Shown here: positions 43,232-52,896 of the stretch, in pieces
Numbering within the stretch: the stretch's first letter is position 1
How the letters are laid out: every line of letters starts with the position of its first letter
From: Paraclostridium hominis
Lineage (GTDB): Bacteria; Bacillota; Clostridia; Peptostreptococcales; Peptostreptococcaceae
Length of the DNA: 64,000 nt
NCBI RefSeq assembly: GCF_014306135.1
Contig: NZ_JACRWD010000002.1
Span: 124,001-188,000, forward strand
Reading direction: 5' to 3'
Notes under the pieces: model-generated
What the model was told of the DNA's origin: nothing
Seen by the model: only the letters and a program-made list of their open reading frames with translations
Database searches by the model: none
Made by a program: the position numbers and the translations under genes

Positions 43232-44584
43232 TTATTTAAAGAAAGGTAAACCGGCAAAGCCTCCCCTTTTCTTCATGCTTTTTTGAGTTCCTGTAAACAT
43301 CTTCATCATCTTTTTCATTTCACCAAATTGCTTTATAAGTCTGTTTACATCTTGAACACTAGTACCACTACCTCTTGCTATTCTTTTCTTTCTAGAAGCA
43401 TTTAATATACTAGGATTTCTTCTTTCTTCTATTGTCATAGACTGTACTATTGCCTTAGTCCTAACAATTTCTTTATTATTCATATCTATGTCCCCAAGTT
43501 GGTCTTTTACTTGTCCCATTCCTGGTATCATTTCTAAAACCTTATTAAGAGGACCCATCTTTTGAATTTGTTCCATTTGCTCTAAGAAATCTTCAAAATC
43601 AAGTTCTTGCTTTTTGATTTTATTTTCTAATTCCTTAGCTTTTTCTAAATCTATATTTTCTTGAGCCTTTTCTATTAAGCTTAGTATATCACCCATACCT
43701 AATATTCTAGATGCCATTCTATCTGGATGGAAAGGCTCTAAGTCATCTAGCTTTTCTCCCATACCTATAAATTTTATAGGTTTTTGTGTTACGGCTCTTA
43801 TTGAAAGTGCTGCTCCACCTCTGGTATCACCATCAAGTTTAGTTAAAATTACACCATCTACTCCAAGAGCATCATTAAAACTCTCAGCAACATTTACTGC
43901 ATCTTGTCCTGTCATAGAGTCTACAACTAATAATATTTCATGTGGTTTAATTTCTGACTTAATATTTTTTAACTCATCCATTAAAGTTTCATCTATATGA
44001 AGTCTACCAGCTGTATCTATTATAACTAAATCGTGATTATTTTTTAATGCATGATTATATCCAGCTTTAGCAATATTTACCGGGCTTTCTTTATCACCCA
44101 TACTAAATACTGGTATATCTAATTTTTCCCCTACAACTTGTAATTGCTTTATAGCTGCAGGTCTATATATATCACAAGCCACTAATAAAGGCTTTTTACC
44201 TTGCTTTTTAAAGTATCCTCCAAGTTTACCAGATGTAGTTGTTTTACCTGCACCTTGTAATCCTACCATCATTATAACTGTTGGTGGCTTTGATGATATC
44301 ATTATTTTACTTTGAACATCACCCATTAAACTTGTAAGTTCTTCATTAACTATTTTTATGACATGTTGCGCTGGTGTCAAGCTTTCCATAACTTCTTGAC
44401 CTACAGCTCTTTCTTGAACTTTCTTTACAAAATCTTTAACTACCTTAAAGTTAACATCAGCCTCTAATAAAGCTAATTTAACTTCTCTCATAGCATCTTT
44501 AACATCTTTTTCAGTAAGCTTTCCTTTAGATTTTAATTTATCTAAAGCTCCCTGTAGTTTATCTGCTAATCCTTCAAATATCAT
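43232..44584 (-). CDS. ffh: Signal recognition particle protein Ffh
   Basis: 450 residues: N domain, G domain with G1 GLQGAGKTTTSGKLGG, DTAGRLHIDE, TKLDGDTRGGAAL, and a methionine-rich M domain (MGPLNKVLEMIPGMG, RIARGSGTSVQDVNRLI) for signal peptide and 4.5S RNA binding. It targets membrane proteins together with FtsY, encoded two genes upstream. The start overlaps the ylxM stop (ATGA), giving translational coupling. Confidence 0.97.
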   Translation of the reverse strand: MIFEGLADKLQGALDKLKSKGKLTEKDVKDAMREVKLALLEADVNFKVVKDFVKKVQERAVGQEVMESLTPAQHVIKIVNEELTSLMGDVQSKIMISSKPPTVIMMVGLQGAGKTTTSGKLGGYFKKQGKKPLLVACDIYRPAAIKQLQVVGEKLDIPVFSMGDKESPVNIAKAGYNHALKNNHDLVIIDTAGRLHIDETLMDELKNIKSEIKPHEILLVVDSMTGQDAVNVAESFNDALGVDGVILTKLDGDTRGGAALSIRAVTQKPIKFIGMGEKLDDLEPFHPDRMASRILGMGDILSLIEKAQENIDLEKAKELENKIKKQELDFEDFLEQMEQIQKMGPLNKVLEMIPGMGQVKDQLGDIDMNNKEIVRTKAIVQSMTIEERRNPSILNASRKKRIARGSGTSVQDVNRLIKQFGEMKKMMKMFTGTQKSMKKRGGFAGLPFFK

Positions 44585-44949
44585 TTTAACATCTCCCTAC
44601 ATACATCTTCTAAATTTTCTAACTTAGGGATTAAATTAGCACAATCTCTATTTTGCAATAAATCTTGTTTAATGTCAACAACTTTATTATATATATCTTG
44701 TGTAAACTTTTCACGCTCTTTTGACTTTTTTACTAAGCCTAATTTGGCTTCATAATCTTTTAATATTTTTTCTGAGCGCTTTAATGTATCATAAACTCCT
44801 TGTCTAGATACATTTAAATTTTCACTGATTTCTCCAAGAGAATAATCTTCATTATAATAAAGGGATACAATTTCTCTTTGTTTATCAGTTAGAAGCATTT
44901 TGTATTGTTCAAACAATAACCCAATCTCTACCAATTTTTCTAGATTCAT
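44581..44949 (-). CDS. ylxM: YlxM family SRP-associated DNA-binding protein
   Basis: 122 residues from ATG 44949 (MNLEKLVEIGLLFEQYKMLL), with GGGAAGTG upstream; a GTG five codons earlier is in frame but overlaps that site. A sigma-70 region-4-like helix-turn-helix is seen: LTDKQREIVSLYYNEDYSLG then NVSRQGVYDTLKRSEK. In streptococci YlxM modulates SRP function. Always next to ffh. Confidence 0.93.
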   Translation of the reverse strand: MNLEKLVEIGLLFEQYKMLLTDKQREIVSLYYNEDYSLGEISENLNVSRQGVYDTLKRSEKILKDYEAKLGLVKKSKEREKFTQDIYNKVVDIKQDLLQNRDCANLIPKLENLEDVCREMLK

Positions 44950-45050
44950 TATTACACTTCCCACTTACTATACTGTAAAGGTGATTTCCTTTACACATTG
45001 TATTTTATATCATACTAATAAAGTTGTCAACAGTTATTTTAAAAAGCTAA

Positions 45051-46298
45051 TTAGTTCCCAAATAATGCGTCTATAAATGCTTTTGAATCAAAATCTTGTA
45101 AGTCTTGTACTTGTTCTCCAACACCTATAAGTTTTACAGGAACATCAACTTCTGATTTAACAGCTAAAACTACTCCACCTTTTGCAGTACCATCTAACTT
45201 AGTTAAAACTATACCAGTAATATCTGCAACTTCTTTAAATGTTTTAGCTTGAGAAACTGCATTTTGTCCAGTAGTAGCATCCACAACTAACAAAACTTCC
45301 TTTTTAGCTTCTGGATATTCTCTATCTACTATTTTAAACACCTTTCCTAATTCATTCATTAAGTTAGTTTTATTGTGAAGTCTTCCTGCTGTATCACATA
45401 TTAATATATCTGCTTTTCTAGCTTTAGCTGCTTTGACAGCATCAAATATTACAGCTCCAGGGTCAGCACCTTCTTGATGTTTTATTATATCAACATTGCT
45501 TCTATTGGCCCATACTTCTAATTGCTCTATGGCTGCTGCTCTGAATGTATCACCTGCTGCTAGTACTACTTTTTTACCTTGCTTAGTATATCTATTAGCT
45601 AATTTACCTATAGTAGTAGTTTTTCCAACTCCATTTACTCCTACCATTAAGATTATATTTGGCCCTTTTTCCATATCTAATTTTGAATCATCTTCACCTA
45701 ACATATCTGAAATTATAGCTTTTAGCTCATCTCTAACAGCTAGTGGATCTGTTATACCTTTAGATTTTATAGCATCCCTTAACCTATCTATCATTTCCAT
45801 AGTTGTATTTACACCAACGTCCGCTGTAATTAGTATTTCTTCAAGTTCTTCTAAAAGATCTTCATCTATAGTTGTATACGAATTTAAAACAGCATCAATC
45901 TTATCAGTTATTCCTTGTTTTGCCTTTGTTAAACCTTGTTTTAATCTAGCAAGTAATCCAACACTTTCTTCTTCTTCTTCTTCTTCTTCTTCTTCTTCTT
46001 CTTCTTCTTCTTCTTCTTCTTCTTCTTCTTCTTCTAAACAATTATTTTCTTTATCTTCTTTATCTTCAACATTTTTTTCAACTTCTATAATTTCTTCCTT
46101 AATTTCTATAGGTTCTACGTTAAATTCTGAAGCTTCACTAACTTTTTCTTCTTCAGACTCTACTTCATTTTCTACAGCTTCACTTATACTTTCTTTATTA
46201 TCTTCTTCAAGTTCTACTGTTTCTTCAGATTTTTTATTTTCTTCAACTATGTTTTCTTCCTCTTTTTTCTTGTTAAATTTAAATAGCTTTTTAAACAT
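45051..46298 (-). CDS. ftsY: Signal recognition particle receptor FtsY with poly-Glu tract
   Basis: 415 residues. The C-terminal NG domain is normal: GVNGVGKTTTIGKLANRY, AAGDTFRAAAIEQLEVWANR, DTAGRLHNKTNLMNEL, TKLDGTAKGGVVL. The N-terminal about 115 residues are a highly acidic, low-complexity A domain, in which residues 89-111 are 23 consecutive Glu, all encoded by GAA. FtsY docks SRP-ribosome complexes at the membrane; the acidic part is dispensable in some bacteria. It follows smc by 11 nt. Confidence 0.96.
   Translation of the reverse strand: MFKKLFKFNKKKEEENIVEENKKSEETVELEEDNKESISEAVENEVESEEEKVSEASEFNVEPIEIKEEIIEVEKNVEDKEDKENNCLEEEEEEEEEEEEEEEEEEEEEEESVGLLARLKQGLTKAKQGITDKIDAVLNSYTTIDEDLLEELEEILITADVGVNTTMEMIDRLRDAIKSKGITDPLAVRDELKAIISDMLGEDDSKLDMEKGPNIILMVGVNGVGKTTTIGKLANRYTKQGKKVVLAAGDTFRAAAIEQLEVWANRSNVDIIKHQEGADPGAVIFDAVKAAKARKADILICDTAGRLHNKTNLMNELGKVFKIVDREYPEAKKEVLLVVDATTGQNAVSQAKTFKEVADITGIVLTKLDGTAKGGVVLAVKSEVDVPVKLIGVGEQVQDLQDFDSKAFIDALFGN
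45966..46034. repeat. Trinucleotide microsatellite (TTC)23 inside ftsY
   Basis: 69 nt of uninterrupted TTC on the plus strand, GAA on the coding strand. The tract can change length in-frame by slippage without breaking the gene. Confidence 0.97.
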
Positions 46299-46309
46299 AG
46301 CTTTCCTCC

Positions 46310-49300
46310 TTATACTATATCTTTTGTTAATTCTTTAGCTTCTTTTAATTGAAGACTTATAACCTTGGATATTGCTTTTTCTTGCATTGTAACTCCATAT
46401 ATATAATCTGCAACCTCCATAGTTCCTCTTCTATGTGTTATTGATATAAATTGTGTGTCCTTAGATAATTCTTTTAAGAACTCTCCAAATCTATATATAT
46501 TAGCATCATCTAATGGAGCTTCTATCTCATCTAATATACAAAACGGAGTTGGTTTAGCTAAAAGTATTGCAAATAATATACTTATTGCTGTAAGTGCCTT
46601 TTCTCCTCCTGATAAAAGATTTAGATTTTTCATTTTCTTTCCTGGTGGTTGTGCAACTATTTCTATATCACTTTCTAGTATACTTTCTTTATCTACTATT
46701 TTAAGTTCACCATTACCTCCACCAAATAGCTTTTTATATACAAACTTAAAATTCTCATTTATTAATGTGAATTTTTCCTTAAATTCTTTTTTCATATTAT
46801 CTTCAAGTTCTCTTATAAGTTTATATATTACATCTATAGATTCTTCTAAATCTTTCTTTTGTTCACTATAAAAGTCATATCTTTCTTTTATTTCTTCATA
46901 CTCTTTTATAGAATCAATGTTTACATTTCCTAGATTTTTTATCTCTCTTTTTAAAGATTCTAATTCTTTTTTATCTATAACTACAGATTCATCTTTTAAT
47001 TTAATTGCTTCCTCAAGAGTTATCTCATATTCTTCCATTAACTTTTCTATATAGTTTTCTTGAGATGTTTTTAATCTTTCAATCTTATTTTCTACTTTAA
47101 ATAAGCTTTCTTGAATTTTCATAAATTGTCTATCTATATTTTTTAATTCTATAGATAAATTATCTCTATTTTTCTTTATAGATTCTTTTTGCTCTTTTTT
47201 TAGGTTTAACTTTTTATTTTCATCTATAGTTTGATTTTCTAAATTTTCTTTTTCAGATGTTTCTATCTTTATTTGCTCTTGCAACTTAATCTTACTCTCT
47301 TTATTGTCTTTAAGTTGTATTTTTACTGATTCCAATAAACTCACTTGATATTGGTTTTCTTTATTAATTCTCTCTATATCTTTAATTATACCTTCATAAA
47401 TTTGATTTAATTTAGTATACTCTATATTCAAATCATCAAACTTATTTCTATCAATTTCATATATGTCATTAAATTCTTTAAGTTTTAAATTTAATTTATC
47501 AATCTTATCTTTATTAGATATATGTTTTTTATCTATATTATCTATATCTTCTTTTAAAGAACTTGTTTTTGTTAAAATATACTCTAAATTTTCTGCTAGT
47601 CCTTTTTTTTCATTTTGTAATTTCAATAAATTACCTTCTAAGCTTTTTAATTCATCATTTGATTTATTTATACTAGTATTTATAAATACTAGCTTTTTAT
47701 CATTTTCGCTTAATTCTAACTTTATGTTTTCTATTTTTTCTGATTGTAAATTAATATCATTACTTAGTTTTAATTTATTTCCATCGAATAAATCTAATGA
47801 TTTTTTCTCTACTTCTATCTTTTCTTTAAACTCTTCAATAAGTCTTTTTCTTGAAAGTATATTTCCATTAGTTCTTATTGTTCCTCCAGTTAAAGCTCCT
47901 CCTGGATTAAGTATTTCTCCATCTAATGTTACAACTTTATATCTATGATTAGTTTCCCTAGCAAACTTTATAGCTTCATCCATATTACTTATAACTATAG
48001 TTCGACCTAATATATTTTCTATTATATTTTTATATTTATTGTCAAATTTGACTAACTCACTAGCTATTCCTATGTATTTGGTGTTACTTTTTATTGAGCT
48101 TTTATCTATCTTGTTAGATTTAATTATATTTAAAGGTAAAAATGTAACCCTTCCTAAGTTATTTTTCTTTAAATAATTTATAGCTAATTTTGCACTGTTC
48201 TCATCTTTAGTTATTATATTTTGCATATAACTGCCTAGTGATGCTTCTAAAGCTTTTTCATATTCTTTAGAAGATGATATAACTTGTCCTAATGCTCCAT
48301 ATATGCCATCTAAACTTTTATTTTTTAAAACTTCTTTTACACCTTTATTAAATCCTTCATAGTGTTTTTCCATATCTATATATATATTTAACTTAGAATT
48401 AAATTCATTTAATTTTAACTTAGAATGTTGAATATCTTTTTCAACTTTTTTATATTCTTCTTTTAAAGAATTTATATTTTTATCAACTTCACTATAATCT
48501 TGTCTTAATTTTTCTATTAAGTTTAGCTTCTCTTCTTTATCTGTATTATAATTTAATATTTCTTCATTTTTATCACATATATTTTTTTCTATGTAATTTA
48601 TCTCTGTATTTATAGTCTCAGTTCTTTTTTCAATATTTTCTATATTTGCATTTAAAGTAGATAATTTATTTGCACTATTTTGCTTAGAATCTAATAAACT
48701 TATTATTTCATCTTTTAAATTTTCAACATCTTGAGTTAAATTACTTATATTATCTTTTTTATTTTTATTTTGTAATTCTACTTCATTTATTTGCTTTTTT
48801 ATATCATTTAAATTATTAAAGACACTATCTTTATTTTTATTTAAATTACTTAATTCTATCTTATTATTATTTAACTTTTCATTTATATTAGTTATTTCAT
48901 TATCGTTTCTTAATATATAATTATTACAATTTTTTATCTTTTCATTAAGAACACTTAATTCTGAATATTTTTTATTTATTACACTCTTTATTGTATTTAT
49001 ATATTCAACAGTTTTATTTATCTTATTATCTACATCTTCAATTTCTTCATTAGATTTAGTCAATGAATTTTCTAAATTCTCTTTTTTAACTTTAACATCT
49101 TTAATTTGGTTTAGTAATAAATTATTATGATCTATTGACTCATTAACTTGCTTATCTAAATCTTCTATTTCTTTTATATAGCTATTCACTTCAAGAGTCT
49201 TTAATTTATCTTTTATCTCTAAATATTTAACAGCTTTTTTTTGCTGAATCTCTAGAGGTTTTAATTGATTTTCTATTTCAATATATATATCTTCAATTCT

Positions 49301-49867
49301 ATTTAAATTTTCTTTTGTGTTTTTTAAATTTCTCTCTGCTTCTTGTTTTTTATATCTATATTTAGAAATTCCACAAGCCTCATCAAATACTTTTCTTCTA
49401 TTTACAGGATTATTACTAAGTATTTCATCCACTTTACCTTGTTCTATTATAGAATATCCATCTTTACCTATTCCTGTATCTAGTAAAAGTTCTTTTATAT
49501 CTTTTAATCTACATGCTTTATTATTTAAGAAAAACTCACTTTCTCCACTTCTATAAGCTCTTCTTTTTATAGTTATTTCACTATATTCTAATTCTAACTT
49601 TTTATCGCTATTATCTATAGTTAATGCAACTTCACAATAATTCATAGCTTTTTTTGTATCTGTTCCTGCAAAAACTACATCTTCTAATTTATCCCCTCTT
49701 AAACTTTTTATACTTTGTTCCCCTAATACCCATCTTACAGCATCTGATATATTACTTTTACCACTCCCATTTGGTCCAACTATAGCAGTTATACCTTCAT
49801 TAAAAAGTACATCGGTCTTAGTCGGAAAAGATTTAAATCCTTTAAGTTCTAATCTTTTTAAATACAA
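46310..49867 (-). CDS. smc: Chromosome segregation protein SMC
   Basis: 1185 residues with the full SMC plan: Walker A GPNGSGKSNISDAVRWVLGE, a long coiled coil, the hinge near residues 500-660 (GQVISSSKEYEKALEASLGS, GEILNPGGALTGG), a second coiled coil, signature NLLSGGEKALTAISI and Walker B FCILDEIEAPLDDAN. Forms condensin with ScpAB (not in this window). Upstream of ftsY, as in Bacillus and Clostridium. Confidence 0.97.
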   Translation of the reverse strand: MYLKRLELKGFKSFPTKTDVLFNEGITAIVGPNGSGKSNISDAVRWVLGEQSIKSLRGDKLEDVVFAGTDTKKAMNYCEVALTIDNSDKKLELEYSEITIKRRAYRSGESEFFLNNKACRLKDIKELLLDTGIGKDGYSIIEQGKVDEILSNNPVNRRKVFDEACGISKYRYKKQEAERNLKNTKENLNRIEDIYIEIENQLKPLEIQQKKAVKYLEIKDKLKTLEVNSYIKEIEDLDKQVNESIDHNNLLLNQIKDVKVKKENLENSLTKSNEEIEDVDNKINKTVEYINTIKSVINKKYSELSVLNEKIKNCNNYILRNDNEITNINEKLNNNKIELSNLNKNKDSVFNNLNDIKKQINEVELQNKNKKDNISNLTQDVENLKDEIISLLDSKQNSANKLSTLNANIENIEKRTETINTEINYIEKNICDKNEEILNYNTDKEEKLNLIEKLRQDYSEVDKNINSLKEEYKKVEKDIQHSKLKLNEFNSKLNIYIDMEKHYEGFNKGVKEVLKNKSLDGIYGALGQVISSSKEYEKALEASLGSYMQNIITKDENSAKLAINYLKKNNLGRVTFLPLNIIKSNKIDKSSIKSNTKYIGIASELVKFDNKYKNIIENILGRTIVISNMDEAIKFARETNHRYKVVTLDGEILNPGGALTGGTIRTNGNILSRKRLIEEFKEKIEVEKKSLDLFDGNKLKLSNDINLQSEKIENIKLELSENDKKLVFINTSINKSNDELKSLEGNLLKLQNEKKGLAENLEYILTKTSSLKEDIDNIDKKHISNKDKIDKLNLKLKEFNDIYEIDRNKFDDLNIEYTKLNQIYEGIIKDIERINKENQYQVSLLESVKIQLKDNKESKIKLQEQIKIETSEKENLENQTIDENKKLNLKKEQKESIKKNRDNLSIELKNIDRQFMKIQESLFKVENKIERLKTSQENYIEKLMEEYEITLEEAIKLKDESVVIDKKELESLKREIKNLGNVNIDSIKEYEEIKERYDFYSEQKKDLEESIDVIYKLIRELEDNMKKEFKEKFTLINENFKFVYKKLFGGGNGELKIVDKESILESDIEIVAQPPGKKMKNLNLLSGGEKALTAISILFAILLAKPTPFCILDEIEAPLDDANIYRFGEFLKELSKDTQFISITHRRGTMEVADYIYGVTMQEKAISKVISLQLKEAKELTKDIV

Positions 49868-49894
49868 TATCTGTCTCTCCCTTCAATAATAAAA

Positions 49895-50965
49895 CTAAAG
49901 GTTATATATTTGTTTTAAAACATTATATATCTCATTAATATTAATCTCTATGAGTTTTTTATCATCTATAATAAAACCTAATTTGTCTATATCCAAATCA
50001 TCTTCCTTAGTTTTCAATGAAATTCCATATTTTTCTTTTAATTCTTTAACATTAGATTTTTTATTTCCTAATATTCTAGATACATTTTTCTTATTAACTA
50101 ACACGTTAATATTTTCTTTAACCTCATATTTATTTATTAAATATTCAATGTAATCTCCATACATTTTGCTTTCAACTAACTCTCTATACGCTGGATGATA
50201 AGGCCCAGCTAATACTTCTTTACCTATAGCTATATCTTCTGTAGCTTGTAATCCAACTCTTATGACATTTATATTATTTGTGTAAAATAGTACTAGTACT
50301 TTTTTGACAATTTCTATACTTTCGTCTAGCGTAAATGGTGTATATTTATTTTCAACTAATAATTTTTCAAGTCCTGTTTCTTTAACTACTAATGTAGGGT
50401 ATACCCTTACACAATCTGGATTTAATTTTATAAATTCTTTAGCTGTATATATACATTTTTCTTCAGTATCAGATGGCAGTCCTATCATCATTTGAAGACC
50501 AAGCTTTATTCCGTATTTTTTTATAAGGTTAGCACTTTCAAATACATCTTTATCACTATGACCTCTTACACTATCAATTAAAACTCTATCATCTAATGAC
50601 TGTACCCCAAGTTCTATTATACTAACTTTATATTCTTTTAACATAGTTAGTATTTCATCATTTATACAATCTGGTCTTGTAGACATTCTTATATCACTTA
50701 CTATATTTTTATCTACATATTCTTTTGCTACAGAAAGTAAATTTCTTTGTATATCCATATCTATAGCTGTAAAACTACCTCCAAAAAATGCTATTTCAAT
50801 ACTTGCATCTTTATCTATAGTAGTTAAATATTCTTCAATTATTCTTCTAACATCATCACTAGTAATATCTGTACTTACTCCCGTTATCTTTTTTTGATTA
50901 CAAAATATACAATCATGTGGACAACCTCTATGTGGAACAAATATAGGTATTATTCTTTTTTTCAT
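49895..50965 (-). CDS. Radical SAM protein, Elp3-like
   Basis: 356 residues. The N-terminal FVPHRGCPHDCIFCNQKK gives a CxxxCxxC 4Fe-4S site (Cys15, 19, 22), followed by EIAFFGGSFTAID and IELGVQSLDDRVL, as in the Elp3 radical SAM domain; the acetyltransferase domain of Elp3 is absent. Family COG1243-type proteins lie next to rnc and smc in many clostridia. The substrate is unknown. It follows rnc by 1 nt, so it is co-translated. Confidence 0.9.
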   Translation of the reverse strand: MKKRIIPIFVPHRGCPHDCIFCNQKKITGVSTDITSDDVRRIIEEYLTTIDKDASIEIAFFGGSFTAIDMDIQRNLLSVAKEYVDKNIVSDIRMSTRPDCINDEILTMLKEYKVSIIELGVQSLDDRVLIDSVRGHSDKDVFESANLIKKYGIKLGLQMMIGLPSDTEEKCIYTAKEFIKLNPDCVRVYPTLVVKETGLEKLLVENKYTPFTLDESIEIVKKVLVLFYTNNINVIRVGLQATEDIAIGKEVLAGPYHPAYRELVESKMYGDYIEYLINKYEVKENINVLVNKKNVSRILGNKKSNVKELKEKYGISLKTKEDDLDIDKLGFIIDDKKLIEININEIYNVLKQIYNL

Positions 50966-50966
50966 A

Positions 50967-51668
50967 TTACATCATCCTTCTTAATGCTTGTTTTGCAGCT
51001 GATTGTTCTGCTTCTTTTTTACTTTTTCCTTCTCCACGTCCTAATACTTCATCATTTAACTTAACTTGCATTACAAATCTTTTGTTATGATCTGGTCCAA
51101 TTTCTTCTACTAAATTATAAGTTATGTTGCTATCTCCTTGACTTTGTACAACTTCTTGTAAATGAGTCTTATAGTCTCTGAAGATTCTTCCTTTTATAGA
51201 GTCTTGTATTATTTCTTTCATATGATCTAAAACAAATACTTTAGCTTCTTCTATTCCACCATCTAAGTATATAGCTGCTATAACAGCTTCAAAAGCATCT
51301 GCTAATATAGATGCACGTTCTCTTCCTCCTGTGGCTTCTTCTCCTCTACCTAAAAGAATATGTCTACCTAAGTTTATCTCCTTAGCTACATCACTTAAAG
51401 ACTCTTCACAAACTATATTGGCTCTTAATTTTGTTAACTCCCCTTCTGGAAGTTTTGTCTCATTTTTAAACAAGTAATCACTTATTACTATTCCTAATAC
51501 AGAATCACCTAAAAACTCTAATCTCTCATTAAACGAGTATGCTTTATTTTCATTAGAGTATGAACTATGTGTTAAAGCTTCTAATATATACTCTTTATTT
51601 TTGAATTTATATTTTATAATATCTTCAAAATTAGATATATTACTTAATATGCTTGATTTTATTTTCAT
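50967..51668 (-). CDS. rnc: Ribonuclease III
   Basis: 233 residues: signature NERLEFLGDSVLGIVISDYL, the second catalytic segment ASILADAFEAVIAAIYLDGG, and a C-terminal double-stranded RNA-binding domain (DYKTHLQEVVQSQG onward, ending GKSKKEAEQSAAKQALRRMM). It processes rRNA and structured RNAs. Start MKIKSSILSNISNFED has AGGTAG upstream. It ends directly before the radical SAM gene. Confidence 0.96.
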   Translation of the reverse strand: MKIKSSILSNISNFEDIIKYKFKNKEYILEALTHSSYSNENKAYSFNERLEFLGDSVLGIVISDYLFKNETKLPEGELTKLRANIVCEESLSDVAKEINLGRHILLGRGEEATGGRERASILADAFEAVIAAIYLDGGIEEAKVFVLDHMKEIIQDSIKGRIFRDYKTHLQEVVQSQGDSNITYNLVEEIGPDHNKRFVMQVKLNDEVLGRGEGKSKKEAEQSAAKQALRRMM

Positions 51669-51739
51669 TTAACTACCTCCAGCTTAAATCTCTCTAGACT
51701 ATAGTGTACTATTTTTCTAAAATTATTGCAAAACATAAA

Positions 51740-51779
51740 ATATAAAAGCCCATGAAACTTATTTGATTTCATAGGCTTT
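51740..51779 (-). terminator. Terminator of the CD1247-like gene
   Basis: AAAGCCTATGAAA/TTTCATGGGCTTT with a 9-nt loop and following T-rich sequence on the minus strand. Confidence 0.8.
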
Positions 51780-51802
51780 ATAAATTATTACACTATAAAA
51801 TT

Positions 51803-52219
51803 TTACTTTTCATCATAACAATCACAGTCAGAATCTAATTCATCAGCTGATAAAATTATTGATTGGCAATTAGGGCATACAATATCAACACCTTCATCAT
51901 ATAATAAATCTTCATCTATTTCTACAAAATCATTGCAACTTGGGCATTCCATTTCTATATAATTGAATTCATCATCGTCGTCATCGTCTTCAGCTTCTTC
52001 ATATATGTCATCTTCTATATCTGCTAAGTCTTCATCTATAGATTCAACATACTCAATAAGTTCTATTTGTTCTTCTTCTAATTCTACTATAGCATCTGCG
52101 AAACTTTCTAAAACATCTACAATTTTATGTATTATTTTTCCTTCTTTTGTATCTTCGCTTATGTCTAGACCTTCAGCAAGACCTTTTAAGTATGCAACTT
52201 CTTCATATAAATATTTCAT
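51803..52219 (-). CDS. CD1247-type acidic zinc-ribbon protein
   Basis: 138 very acidic residues. The N-terminal part MKYLYEEVAYLKGLAEGLDI is a helical domain seen in Peptostreptococcaceae (I recall it as the CD1247 N-terminal domain). A poly-acidic linker (DDDDDDEF) leads to a zinc ribbon with CPSCNDF and CPNCQSI, and a short DSDCDCYDEK tail. The function is unknown. It lies between rnc and efp, with a terminator on each side. Confidence 0.8.
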   Translation of the reverse strand: MKYLYEEVAYLKGLAEGLDISEDTKEGKIIHKIVDVLESFADAIVELEEEQIELIEYVESIDEDLADIEDDIYEEAEDDDDDDEFNYIEMECPSCNDFVEIDEDLLYDEGVDIVCPNCQSIILSADELDSDCDCYDEK

Positions 52220-52257
52220 TGGTACCCCTCACTTTCATAATTTTGTTTATATAAATT

Positions 52258-52295
52258 TAAAAGCCCATATATCTATTATTAGATATATAAGCTTT
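52258..52295 (-). terminator. Terminator of efp
   Basis: Stem AAGCTTATATATCTA/TAGATATATGGGCTT (one mismatch region) followed by TTTTAAATTT on the minus strand. Confidence 0.75.
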
Positions 52296-52311
52296 TATAT
52301 ACATGTTATTA

Positions 52312-52869
52312 TTAAACTCTTGATAAATATTCTCCAGTTCTTGTATCTATCTTTATTCTATCTCCTATATTTATGAATAAAGGTACTTGAACTACTGCAC
52401 CAGTTTCAACTGTAGCTGATTTAGTAACGTTACTTGCAGTATCTCCTTTTATTCCTGGTTCTGTTTCAACTATTTCAAGTTCTGCAAAGTTTGGAGCTTC
52501 AACTTGGAATGGTTGTCCTTGGTAGAATCTTATTGTTGCAGTTTCATTTTCTTTTAAGAATTTGATTGCATCTTCAACCTTTTCATAATCTAGTGGTATT
52601 TGTTCAAATGTTTCGTTATCCATGAAGTAGTATAACTCTCCATCATTGTATAAATATTGCATTTGTCTAGTATCTATATGAGCTTTAGGAAACTTATCAC
52701 TTGGGTTGAAAGCTTCTTCTCTTATAGCTCCTGTTTTTAAGTTTTTGTACTTAGTTCTAACAAATGCTGCACCTTTACCTGGCTTAACATGTTGGAAGTC
52801 AACTATTAAACATGGTTGTCCATCCTTCTCAAATGTTACACCTTTTCTAAAATCACCTGCTGTTACCAT
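52312..52869 (-). CDS. efp: Translation elongation factor P
   Basis: 185 residues: KOW-like N-domain with the modifiable-lysine loop VKPGKGAAFVRTKYKNLKTG, the central OB domain YLYNDGELYYFMDNETFEQI, and C-terminal GDRIKIDTRTGEYLSRV. It relieves stalling at polyproline. It follows pepP by 27 nt, an order common in Firmicutes. Confidence 0.97.
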   Translation of the reverse strand: MVTAGDFRKGVTFEKDGQPCLIVDFQHVKPGKGAAFVRTKYKNLKTGAIREEAFNPSDKFPKAHIDTRQMQYLYNDGELYYFMDNETFEQIPLDYEKVEDAIKFLKENETATIRFYQGQPFQVEAPNFAELEIVETEPGIKGDTASNVTKSATVETGAVVQVPLFINIGDRIKIDTRTGEYLSRV

Positions 52870-52896
52870 ATTTGTCCCTCCATAATTTTACGATTT

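Noticed and set aside
45496..46338. Plus-strand Ser-rich 280-residue ORF
   Set aside because: It is the antisense of ftsY; the Ser run is the complement frame of the GAA repeat, and the minus-strand frame encodes a conserved GTPase.
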